Positions 17,813-25,416 of a stretch of 64,000 bases of DNA are shown piece by piece (the first letter of the stretch is position 1; each line of letters opens with the position of its first letter). The stretch is from JAUXEH01 sp965533275. Its GTDB lineage: Bacteria; Acidobacteriota; Aminicenantia; Aminicenantales; Aminicenantaceae. The DNA lies in the NCBI GenBank assembly GCA_965533275.1, contig CBESWG010000014.1:1-64000 (forward strand), read 5' to 3'. A program made the translations under genes and the position numbers. Below the pieces are notes generated by a model. It made no database searches. It worked only from the letters and a program-made list of their open reading frames with translations, and was not told where the DNA came from.

Positions 17813-18154
17813 CTAAATATTACCCCAGTTCACCATAAGGATGATGATCGAGATCAGCAGCGTGTAGATGACCAGCGTTTCGATCAGGACCAGGCCGAAG
17901 ATGAGCAGGAAGCGGATATGCGGACCCGAAGCCGGATTCCGGGAGATGCCTTCACAGGCACTGCTGATGGATTTTGCCTGGCAGTAAGCGCCGGCAGCAG
18001 CGGCCACGGCGATGAGGGCGCCCCCGATGATGAGGGACCATTTCATGATGGCGGTCCGGTTGTCCGAGATCTCGTTCTCCTGTGCGAGCAGCGGGGCGCT
18101 CATCAGGGCGACGAAAAAGAGTAGCATGAGGGTCGCTTTGAGTTGTTTAGTCAT
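17813..18154 (-). CDS. atpE: F0 ATP synthase subunit c with signal peptide and Na+-type residue set
   Basis: Proteolipid subunit of the rotor ring. It has 113 residues because of an N-terminal signal peptide (about 1-25, ending PLLAQ). Two transmembrane helices flank the polar loop EGISRNP. The ion-binding carboxylate is E92 in IETLVIY. Q59 lies exactly 33 residues earlier, T93 follows the carboxylate, and Y97 is five residues after it. These correspond to Q32, E65, S66 and Y70 of the Na+-binding c subunit of Ilyobacter tartaricus, so Na+ coupling is possible. The position equivalent to T67 is L94. Genes for subunits b, delta and F1 are not nearby. Confidence 0.92.
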   Translation of the reverse strand: MTKQLKATLMLLFFVALMSAPLLAQENEISDNRTAIMKWSLIIGGALIAVAAAAGAYCQAKSISSACEGISRNPASGPHIRFLLIFGLVLIETLVIYTLLISIIILMVNWGNI

Positions 18155-18172
18155 ATTCTCTCTCCTTATGTG

Positions 18173-18919
18173 TTAATGGTCTTCTTCATGGGCCACGGCC
18201 CCTGCGATGTATATACACGCCAAAAGCACGAACACGAATGCCTGGATGAAAGAGGTAAAGAGCGCAACGGCCATGAACGGGAGCGGCAGGAAGAAGGGGA
18301 TGATGGATGCCATGACCACGATCAGCAGCTCTTCGGCGAAGATATTTCCGAAGAGGCGGATAGACAGCGATACGACGCGCGAGAAGTGGCTGATGATCTC
18401 GATGGGCAGCATGAGCGGCGCCAGCGCGGGGATGGGGCCGAAAAAATGTTTGAGATAGTTGACCGGGCCCTGGGCCTTGATCCCCTGCCAGTGATAGTAG
18501 AAAAAGACCACCAGGGCACAGGCCGCGGTCACTGTGAGCTTGCTTGTGGGGGACATGAATCCGGGGACCAACCCGATCAGGTTGCAGGCGAAGATGAACA
18601 GGCCCATCGTGGCGATCAGCGGGAGGTACTGGCGGCCCCGTTCGCCGATGATCTCGACCAGCTGTCCCTCGAAAGCCTGGATGATGAGCTCGAGGAGGCT
18701 TTGGCGCTTGGACGGTACTGTCCGGGCCCTGCGAGCGGCCAGACCCATCAGGACCATGAGCACCAGGGCGACTATGAGGCACATGACCACGTAGTCGGGG
18801 AAGAGATGACCGGGATCTTCCACATGGATGCCAAGCAGTCCGAGCAGCCCTGCGAGCGGTTTCCCGAAGATCCGGTTGAAGGCCTCGACGATGGCCAGGC
18901 TATGTTCTAATGCTTCCAT
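18173..18919 (-). CDS. atpB: F0 ATP synthase subunit a
   Basis: Stator subunit forming the ion half-channels against the c ring. It has 248 residues and about five to six membrane helices. The conserved arginine helix appears as IEIISHFSRVVSLSIRLFGN, with LFGNIFAEELLI after it and a C-terminal segment SFIQAFVFVLLACIYIAGA. The start overlaps the atpI-like gene by 13 bases. Ion specificity is better judged from subunit c. Confidence 0.95.
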   Translation of the reverse strand: MEALEHSLAIVEAFNRIFGKPLAGLLGLLGIHVEDPGHLFPDYVVMCLIVALVLMVLMGLAARRARTVPSKRQSLLELIIQAFEGQLVEIIGERGRQYLPLIATMGLFIFACNLIGLVPGFMSPTSKLTVTAACALVVFFYYHWQGIKAQGPVNYLKHFFGPIPALAPLMLPIEIISHFSRVVSLSIRLFGNIFAEELLIVVMASIIPFFLPLPFMAVALFTSFIQAFVFVLLACIYIAGAVAHEEDH

Positions 18920-19311
18920 TGTTTCATTCTAGAGAGCGCGGCTGCGGCCTCGACCAGAAACACCGGGATGACTGTGGAGAATCCGGCGATGAAGGCGTAG
19001 ATCCGCCCTGAAAAGAAGAAAATTATAATCGAAAAGAGGGCGATAATCAATACGAGCCGCAGCCCGAAAAAAAATAGTGCGGACCGGACGGCATGCTTCT
19101 TGCCTGCCTGTAAAAAACGGGTCACGGATTGGCGGAGCGAGATGAAACCCAGGGATGACAGCGCCCCCCCCAGGAACACAAAGAGCCCGGTGCCTGCGTC
19201 GAAGGCCAGCAGGGCCCCCAGGGCCAGGATCGCAGCCAGGGCCAGGATCTCCCAGGGGATGCGTTTCAGGATCGCCTCGTCGCTCTGGGAGGAGTGAGAT
19301 GTTGCGTTCAT
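18907..19311 (-). CDS. AtpI-like ATP synthase assembly membrane protein
   Basis: A 134-residue protein with four hydrophobic segments (ILALAAILALGALLAFDAG, GLFVFLGGALSSLGFISL, ALFFFGLRLVLIIALFSIII and a C-terminal one) and a basic loop between the second and third. This is the layout of ATP synthase I proteins, which help c-ring assembly or Mg handling. Sequence identity within the family is low, so the name leans on its position directly before atpB. Confidence 0.75.
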   Translation of the reverse strand: MNATSHSSQSDEAILKRIPWEILALAAILALGALLAFDAGTGLFVFLGGALSSLGFISLRQSVTRFLQAGKKHAVRSALFFFGLRLVLIIALFSIIIFFFSGRIYAFIAGFSTVIPVFLVEAAAALSRMKQWKH

Positions 19312-19372
19312 GTTGGTCGTTTTCGGGGTAGAGCGTAGTGTATCAGCCTTTGAACGGTCTTGTCTATTCCTT

Positions 19373-19615
19373 TCAGACGGCAGGAGGGTCGGAAGGCGGT
19401 TGATGGCGGCGGATGCCCCGGAAGAGGCTGATAAATCCCGACGCGATTCCCAGCAGGAGAAAGATGAGCAGCATCCAGGGATGCGTGTTCAGAAGCTTGT
19501 CCAGCTGGTATCCGAAAAACAGGCCCACGGCTATGGAGGAGGGGAGCATCAGGCCCAGCGAGCTCAACTCGGCTGCACGGCGCCACTTGGGCGGTGGGGG
19601 GGTCTCATCCATCAT
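19373..19615 (-). CDS. atpZ: AtpZ/AtpQ-like F0F1 ATPase-associated membrane protein
   Basis: An 80-residue protein with two membrane segments (SSLGLMLPSSIAVGLFFGY and HPWMLLIFLLLGIASGFISL) joined by QLDKLLNT. This matches the AtpZ/AtpI small-protein family that begins many atp operons. The N-terminus is proline-rich and hydrophilic. It starts from tandem ATG codons at 19615 and 19612 and shares the upstream region with the divergent lptD gene. Confidence 0.8.
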   Translation of the reverse strand: MMDETPPPPKWRRAAELSSLGLMLPSSIAVGLFFGYQLDKLLNTHPWMLLIFLLLGIASGFISLFRGIRRHQPPSDPPAV

Positions 19616-19649
19616 GCTATTCCCATTCTAGCACAAAGTCCGCGCCGGA

Positions 19650-19678
19650 TTGAATTGATTCTCCCCTGGGCTTATGCT
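19650..19678 (+). promoter_or_regulatory. candidate sigma-70 promoter of lptD, possibly giving a leaderless mRNA
   Basis: TTGAAT (19650-19655) and TATGCT (19673-19678) are separated by 17 bases. The expected start of transcription near 19685 is only a few bases from the lptD ATG at 19691, and no Shine-Dalgarno sequence precedes that ATG (it is preceded by a T run). The divergent atpZ promoter must overlap this region. Confidence 0.5.
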
Positions 19679-19690
19679 ACAGTTTTTTTA

Positions 19691-21832
19691 ATGTCCAAGG
19701 CGCGGTTCCTCCTTGTTGCTCTGGCTGCGAGTTTACTGTTCTCGCCCGGGTGGATCCATGGCCAGGCTGCCGCTTCGGGCTCCGAGATCAAGGTCGTGGC
19801 CGAACACGAGGAGCGGGTGGGTGATATTTTCCGTGCTTGGGGGAAGGTCCGCATCGAATATAAGGAGCTCAAGCTCTTTGCCGAGTGGGTCGAGATCAAC
19901 ACCGTGACCAAGGACGTCCTGGCCAGGGGAGAACCCGTCACCCTCCACCTGCCGAGTGAAACGATCTCCATGCGGGAGCTCCAGGGCAACCTGGATACTA
20001 CCGGCGGTTTCCTGGAGGAGGTGTACGGCCAGGTTCAGCCCAGCGTGACCTATTCCGCCGAGAGTGTCGAGCGCATCGATCAGGACCTCTTCCATATGGA
20101 GCGTGCCTGGTTCACTTCCTGCAGCCAGCCCACCCCGCGCTGGAGATTTACCAGCAGCAGTGCGAACTTCAAAAAAGAAGACTACATTGAGATGTGGAAC
20201 TTCGTACTCTACCTCAAGAAGGTCCCGGTCTTCTACCTCCCATACTTCCGTTATCCCCTGAACGAGGAGCGACACACCGGTTTCCTGATGCCCTCCATAG
20301 GCTACAACGGTCAGAAGGGCCTGGCCCTCTCGCAGAGTTTTTACTGGGCCATGCGGCGCAACATGGACGCCACCTTCCACATGGACTACTATTCGGCCCG
20401 GGGCCTCGGTGCCGCGGCCGAATACCGCTACATCTTCCCGCGCGGCATCGGGGGAAAGCTCCAGCTCTACTACTTCAGGTTCAAAGACGAGGACCTGTAC
20501 GACACAAAAAACGCCTACATCGTCCGTTTCAACCACAACCAGCCGCTGCCCTATGATTTCCGGTTGGTTGCCGATGTCGACTGGCAGAGTTCCTTCGATT
20601 TCCTGAGGGAGTTCGACAACAACTTCAAGCGGGCCACGGTCTCCAACCGGAGTTCTCAGGTCTACCTCTCGCGTTCCTGGTCCTATTTCAACTGGAACTT
20701 CCGAGTCTCCCGGTTCGAGACCTACTATCGGGACCGAGACAGCTCCATCATCCGGCTCAACCTGCCTGAGGCGGGCTTCACCGCCTCCCGCATCAAGCTC
20801 TTTTCCCCGCTGTTTTTCTCCTTCAATACCGCCTTCAACAGCTGGGAATACGGCTGGGACGATCAGTATGAGGAGGGGACCCAGCGCAAGTCCCAGAGTT
20901 TTTTCTTCCGACCCACTCTGTTCCTGCCCTTCACGGCCATCCCCTGGATGTCGGTCAATGCCACCGTCACCGCCAACCTGGATTATTATTTCCAGAGCTA
21001 TGCGCCCGGGACCAGTACGGTGGTGAACGAGCCCCTGTTTACGCAGAGCCATTCCTCCAGCCTGGAGCTCTTGGGGCCGACATTCGTCAAGGTGTTCTTC
21101 GACAATGATGGAGAGCCCAAGCTCAAGCACGTCCTGGAGCCCACGCTGCGCTTTGTCTACGATAGCCCCGTCTCCGCCTCGGACCGCATCATCACGCCCC
21201 GGTTCTTCATACGGGACTACTACCTGTTCTACGGGATCACCAACAGCCTCATGATCAAGGAGGAACGCGGCAACCGCGACCTCGTCACCGTGTCTTTCGG
21301 TCAGAGGTACTATTTAGATCCGGCCACGGGACCCCTCCAGAACTATGAGGTGAACGGCGAGATCCCGGAATTCTCCGATTTTGAGGGCAGCGTCCGTTAT
21401 CTGCCCTCGATTCGCTACAACCTGAATTTCAGCGCGGCCTACAATCCCTACGAGAACAAGTTCTCGCGGCTGCGCCTCAGCCTGAACCTGGGCGCCCCGA
21501 CCGATAATCTGTTCATGAGGGTCAACTGGTACAAGAGTACGGATCCCTACCGGCAGGAGACCGCCTTTACGCGCCATCAGATCGGGCTTTACACCGGCAT
21601 CAAGATCCCCCGCTGGTCGCTGGACACGCTAGCGCAGCTTGATTACAACATCCAGGAAAACGAGCTGATGTACTCGGCCCTGTCCGTGGTCTATCATTAC
21701 CAGTGTATTGATTTCAGGGCGGACCTTAGAGTATTCTATTTCCGGGATACGCCCGAGGTGCAGTTCAGCTTCTCCTTTGAGCTCGGAAACATCGGGCGGT
21801 CGACGGACTTCCTGGGAGGGCTGGGATTCTAG
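19691..21832 (+). CDS. lptD: LPS assembly outer-membrane protein LptD
   Basis: Outer-membrane translocon that inserts lipopolysaccharide into the outer leaflet. It has 713 residues. A signal peptide ends about WIHGQA. An OstA/LptA-like beta-jellyroll domain follows (KVRIEYKELKLFAEW, NTVTKDVLARGEPVTLH). A large beta-barrel domain makes up the rest, with the family motif FYLPYFRYPLNEERHTGFL and many aromatic-rich strands, ending in a phenylalanine (GGLGF) as expected for BAM substrates. The ATG at 19691 is chosen because the signal peptide begins there; longer in-frame extensions upstream are unrelated. Together with LpxD it shows LPS production. Confidence 0.93.
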   Translation: MSKARFLLVALAASLLFSPGWIHGQAAASGSEIKVVAEHEERVGDIFRAWGKVRIEYKELKLFAEWVEINTVTKDVLARGEPVTLHLPSETISMRELQGNLDTTGGFLEEVYGQVQPSVTYSAESVERIDQDLFHMERAWFTSCSQPTPRWRFTSSSANFKKEDYIEMWNFVLYLKKVPVFYLPYFRYPLNEERHTGFLMPSIGYNGQKGLALSQSFYWAMRRNMDATFHMDYYSARGLGAAAEYRYIFPRGIGGKLQLYYFRFKDEDLYDTKNAYIVRFNHNQPLPYDFRLVADVDWQSSFDFLREFDNNFKRATVSNRSSQVYLSRSWSYFNWNFRVSRFETYYRDRDSSIIRLNLPEAGFTASRIKLFSPLFFSFNTAFNSWEYGWDDQYEEGTQRKSQSFFFRPTLFLPFTAIPWMSVNATVTANLDYYFQSYAPGTSTVVNEPLFTQSHSSSLELLGPTFVKVFFDNDGEPKLKHVLEPTLRFVYDSPVSASDRIITPRFFIRDYYLFYGITNSLMIKEERGNRDLVTVSFGQRYYLDPATGPLQNYEVNGEIPEFSDFEGSVRYLPSIRYNLNFSAAYNPYENKFSRLRLSLNLGAPTDNLFMRVNWYKSTDPYRQETAFTRHQIGLYTGIKIPRWSLDTLAQLDYNIQENELMYSALSVVYHYQCIDFRADLRVFYFRDTPEVQFSFSFELGNIGRSTDFLGGLGF

Positions 21833-21876
21833 CCGGTTGCCCGACTTAAAGCAGGGAGAAGGAGCGGACAGAGAGC

Positions 21877-22941
21877 ATGAAGGGATTGATCCTGAGCGGT
21901 GGCAGGGGCACGCGACTGAGGCCCCTCACATTCACACAAGCTAAACAGCTGGTCCCTGTGGCCAACAAGCCCGTCCTCTTCTACGGCATAGAGGCCCTGT
22001 GCGACGCAGGCATAGATGAGATCGGGATCGTGGTGGGGGACACCCACAAAGAGATCCGGGCGGCCGTGGGCGACGGTTCCCGTTGGGGAGCCCGTTTCAC
22101 GTTCATCGAGCAGGAGGCTCCCCTGGGATTGGCGCATGCGGTCAAGATCTCTCGGGATTTCCTGGGAGATGATGCCTTCGTCATGTATCTGGGTGATAAC
22201 ATACTCAAGAGCGGGATCAAGTCTCTGGTGGAGGAGTTCGGGGCGGAACGCCCCAACGCTCTCATCCTACTGACCGAAGTCCCCAACCCCCACATGTTCG
22301 GTGTGGCGGAACTCGAAGGGGGGCGTGTGGTCAACCTGGTGGAAAAGCCCAAGAACCCGCCCAGCAACCTGGCCCTGGTCGGAGTCTACATGTTTGATTC
22401 CCACATCTTCGAGGCGGTGGATGCCATCGAGCCCTCCTGGCGGAACGAGCTCGAGATAACAGACGCCATCCAGCACCTGGTGACATCAGGATTTGAGGTG
22501 AGGTCCCATCTCGTGAAGGGGTGGTGGAAAGACACGGGCAAGCTGGAGGACATCCTGGAGGCAAACCGGCTGATATTGGAGGGCAGCCAGGGACGCATTG
22601 CCGGTGAAGTAGACGCTGCCTCCCAGATCCACGGCCAGGTGATCCTGGAGGAGGGTGCGGTTGTGCGCGCCAGCATCATCCGCGGCCCGGCTGTCATCGG
22701 CAGCCACACCGAGATCGACCACTCCTATATCGGCCCCTTCACCTCCATTCAGAAGGACTGCCGGATTTTCCATTCCGAGATCGAAAACAGCATTTTGCTG
22801 GAGGGAAGTGAGCTTCGGGACGTGGGGCCCCGGATCGGAGAAAGCCTGATCGGCCGCGAAGTCAAAATTTACAGGTGCTCTCCCAAGCCCTCGGTTTATC
22901 AGTTCATGGTGGGAGACAAGAGCGAGATCGGTCTCAAGTGA
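21877..22941 (+). CDS. rmlA: glucose-1-phosphate thymidylyltransferase, long form
   Basis: Makes dTDP-glucose from glucose 1-phosphate and dTTP, the entry to dTDP-6-deoxysugars. It has 354 residues, so it is the long RmlA type with a C-terminal hexapeptide-repeat domain rather than the 290-residue RmlA/RffH type. Motifs: LILSGGRGTRLRPLTFTQAK, YLGDNIL, VEKPKNPPSN, WWKDTGKLEDILEANRLIL. The C-terminal repeats run from about GQVILEEGAVV to DHSYIGPFTSI. GGGAGAAGGAG precedes the ATG. It is followed by rmlC-like and rmlB genes, as expected for one pathway. Confidence 0.93.
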   Translation: MKGLILSGGRGTRLRPLTFTQAKQLVPVANKPVLFYGIEALCDAGIDEIGIVVGDTHKEIRAAVGDGSRWGARFTFIEQEAPLGLAHAVKISRDFLGDDAFVMYLGDNILKSGIKSLVEEFGAERPNALILLTEVPNPHMFGVAELEGGRVVNLVEKPKNPPSNLALVGVYMFDSHIFEAVDAIEPSWRNELEITDAIQHLVTSGFEVRSHLVKGWWKDTGKLEDILEANRLILEGSQGRIAGEVDAASQIHGQVILEEGAVVRASIIRGPAVIGSHTEIDHSYIGPFTSIQKDCRIFHSEIENSILLEGSELRDVGPRIGESLIGREVKIYRCSPKPSVYQFMVGDKSEIGLK

Positions 22942-22966
22942 CCGGGCTCTGGGAAAGGAGAAGGCA

Positions 22967-23422
22967 ATGATCGCAGGCGTCAAGACCAAGCAGCTGAGAG
23001 TCATCCCCGACGAGAGGGGTCATTTGATGGAGATCCTCCGGTGCGATGACGATCTGTTCCAGAATTTTGGACAGGCATACGTGACCACCACCTATCCCGG
23101 CGTGGTCAAGGCCTGGCATCTGCATACGAGACAGACCGATAACGTCGTGTGTGTGGGAGGGATGATCAAACTGGTGCTGTTCGATCCCAGGGAGGATTCT
23201 GCCACCCAGGGAGAAGTCATGCAGCGCTATCTCGGAATTCATAACCCCCTTCTGGTGCAGATCCCGCCCCAGATCTGCCATGGATGGATGTGCATCAGCC
23301 CGGAGGAGGCCCTCATCGTCAACTGCCCCACAGAGGCCTACAACGCTGCCGATCCTGATGAGGTGCGGATCGATCCCCATGACAACAACATCCCCTATGA
23401 CTGGAGCCGCAAGGATGGCTGA
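22967..23422 (+). CDS. dTDP-4-dehydrorhamnose 3,5-epimerase-like cupin protein
   Basis: A 151-residue single-domain RmlC-fold protein, shorter than the roughly 180-residue RmlC. Recognisable parts are DERGHLMEILR, VKAWHLHTRQTDN, IKLVLFDPRED, LVQIPPQICHGW and the C-terminal PYDWSRKDG. The RmlC base histidine and the HGF/HGW segment are conserved, so epimerase activity on a dTDP-4-keto-6-deoxysugar is plausible. The divergence allows for mono-epimerisation or another 4-keto sugar. It sits 25 bases after rmlA and overlaps rmlB by eight bases. Confidence 0.8.
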   Translation: MIAGVKTKQLRVIPDERGHLMEILRCDDDLFQNFGQAYVTTTYPGVVKAWHLHTRQTDNVVCVGGMIKLVLFDPREDSATQGEVMQRYLGIHNPLLVQIPPQICHGWMCISPEEALIVNCPTEAYNAADPDEVRIDPHDNNIPYDWSRKDG

Positions 23423-24446
23423 GCGGAACCTGGAGGGGAAGACGATCCTGGTGACTGGAGGGGCCGGGTTCATCGGCAGCAACCTGATCCACTTCCTCCT
23501 CCGCAGCCAGCCAGACTGCCGGGTGATCAACCTGGACAAGCTGACCTATGCGGGCAATCCGGACAATCTGAGGGACATCGAACAGGACCCGCGCTACGAA
23601 TTCGTGTTGGGGGACATCCGGGACAGGGACACGGTCGCCCCCCTGTTCGATCGGGCCGACGTGGTGGTCCACCTGGCAGCCGAGACCCACGTGGACCGCT
23701 CCATCGTGGATGCAGGGGAGTTCGTGCTCACGGATGTTTACGGGAGCTTCATCCTATTCGAGGCCCTGCGCCAGGCTGAGATCGAGGTCTTCCTGCATGT
23801 GTCGACCGACGAAGTGTACGGCAGCCGGGATGAGGGTTTCTTCTCCGAAGAGGATCCCCTCAATCCTTCCTCGCCCTATGCCGCCTCCAAGGCCGGCGCA
23901 GATCGGCTGGGGTATTCCTATGTGGTGACCTACGGCCTGCCCATCGTCATCATCCGGCCCAGCAACAACTATGGACCCTACCAGTACCCTGAGAAATTCA
24001 TCCCGCTTTTCGCCACTAACGCCCTCGAGGACAAAAAACTGCCTCTGTACGGCCGAGGCACCAACGTCCGGGACTGGCTGTTCGTGGAGGACCACTGCCG
24101 GGCCATCGACCTCGTCCTCCGGAAGGGGACCCTGGGTGAGGTCTATAACGTGGGGGCCAATGCCGAGGTCCCGAACCTGGAAGTGGCGGAAACGATCGTT
24201 GACCTCCTGGGCAAACCCAGGGAGCTTATCACTCAAGTTCAGGACCGCCTGGGCCACGACCGGCGGTACGCCCTGGAGTGCAGCAAACTCCATGCCCTGG
24301 GATGGAAGCCGGAACAGAACTTTCCCCGGGGCCTGGAAACAACCGTGGCTTGGTACAGGGATAATCCGGAATGGTGGCATAAGATCAAGGAACAGAGCGA
24401 AGAGTTCCGGCGGTTCCATGACGCATATTATTCGGATCGCAAATAG
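23415..24446 (+). CDS. rmlB: dTDP-glucose 4,6-dehydratase
   Basis: Extended short-chain dehydrogenase that converts dTDP-glucose to dTDP-4-keto-6-deoxyglucose. It has 343 residues from the ATG at 23415. Motifs: the NAD motif TGGAGFIGSN, HLAAETHVDRSI, the STDEVYGS segment, the catalytic YAASK in SPYAASKAGADRL, and RPSNNYGPYQYPEKFIPLF. An upstream in-frame extension within rmlC is rejected. It lies between the rmlC-like gene and two further SDR genes. Confidence 0.95.
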   Translation: MAERNLEGKTILVTGGAGFIGSNLIHFLLRSQPDCRVINLDKLTYAGNPDNLRDIEQDPRYEFVLGDIRDRDTVAPLFDRADVVVHLAAETHVDRSIVDAGEFVLTDVYGSFILFEALRQAEIEVFLHVSTDEVYGSRDEGFFSEEDPLNPSSPYAASKAGADRLGYSYVVTYGLPIVIIRPSNNYGPYQYPEKFIPLFATNALEDKKLPLYGRGTNVRDWLFVEDHCRAIDLVLRKGTLGEVYNVGANAEVPNLEVAETIVDLLGKPRELITQVQDRLGHDRRYALECSKLHALGWKPEQNFPRGLETTVAWYRDNPEWWHKIKEQSEEFRRFHDAYYSDRK

Positions 24447-24459
24447 GAAAGGAGATCCC

Positions 24460-25416
24460 ATGAGAGCACTGATCACGGGCATTACAGGCTTCGCAGGGAG
24501 CCATCTGGCGGACTACATCCTGGAAAATCATCCGGAGGCCGAGGTCTATGGGCTGATCCGCTGGCGCAGCCGGATGGAGAACGTCCAGCACATCCGGGAT
24601 CGGATCCACCTGCTGGAAGCGGACCTGAAGGACATGGTGTCCCTGAAAAAGGCCCTGGCCGAGATCGAGCCGGACCGCATCTTCCATCTGGCCGCACAGA
24701 GTTTCGTCCCCACGTCCTGGCGAGCTCCGGCCGAGACATTCGCCATCAATAGCATCGGGCAGATCAACCTGTTCGAGGCGGTGCTCGACCTGGGGCTCAC
24801 TCCGCGCATCCAGATCGCAGGTTCCAGCGAAGAGTATGGGCTGGTACATCCGGATGAGGTGCCCATGACGGAATCCAATCCCCTCCGCCCCCTCAGCCCC
24901 TATGCGGTGAGCAAGGTGGCCCAGGACTTTCTGGGCTACCAGTACTTCAAGAGCTACGGACTGCATGTCGTCCGGACCCGGGGATTCAATCACACCGGGC
25001 CCCGTCGGGGCGAGGTTTTCATCTGCTCCAATTTTGCTAGGCAGATCGTCGAGATCGAGAAGAAACTGCGGGATCCCGTCCTCTTCGTCGGCAACCTGGA
25101 AGCCAAGCGAGATTTCACCGACGTGCGGGACACGGTGCGGGCCTACTGGCTGAGCCTGGAAAAAGGCGAGGCCGGAGAGGTCTACAACATCGGGTCGGGG
25201 ATCGCCTTCACCGCCCAGGAGATCCTGGATAAGCTCCTGGCCCTGACCGAGGCGGACGTACGGATCGAGGTCGATCCCCTGCGCCTGCGCCCCTCCGATG
25301 TGATGATCCTGCTCTCCGATGCCAGCAAGTTTCGGGCGATATCCGGGTGGGAGCCCCGCATCCCCTTCGAGCAGTCGCTGCAGGACCTGCTCGAGTACTG
25401 GAGAGCGAGGCTTTGA
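24460..25416 (+). CDS. NDP-sugar SDR (GDP-mannose 4,6-dehydratase / 4-keto reductase-like), first of a tandem pair
   Basis: A 318-residue extended SDR with the NAD motif ITGITGFAGSHLADY, the catalytic set SSEEYG and SPYAVSKVAQ, and the substrate-side motif GFNHTGPRRGE. The last resembles GDP-4-keto-6-deoxymannose reductase (Rmd) and GDP-mannose dehydratase relatives. GGAAAGGAGA precedes the ATG. No rmlD is present in this cluster, so this gene or the next could supply the 4-keto reduction. The exact product sugar cannot be assigned from sequence. Confidence 0.82.
   Translation: MRALITGITGFAGSHLADYILENHPEAEVYGLIRWRSRMENVQHIRDRIHLLEADLKDMVSLKKALAEIEPDRIFHLAAQSFVPTSWRAPAETFAINSIGQINLFEAVLDLGLTPRIQIAGSSEEYGLVHPDEVPMTESNPLRPLSPYAVSKVAQDFLGYQYFKSYGLHVVRTRGFNHTGPRRGEVFICSNFARQIVEIEKKLRDPVLFVGNLEAKRDFTDVRDTVRAYWLSLEKGEAGEVYNIGSGIAFTAQEILDKLLALTEADVRIEVDPLRLRPSDVMILLSDASKFRAISGWEPRIPFEQSLQDLLEYWRARL

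Noticed and set aside
23280..23414. Extended N-terminus of rmlB reading through the rmlC-like gene
   Set aside because: The first 45 residues are unconserved and lie in another frame of the rmlC-like gene. The NAD-binding domain begins just after ATG 23415.
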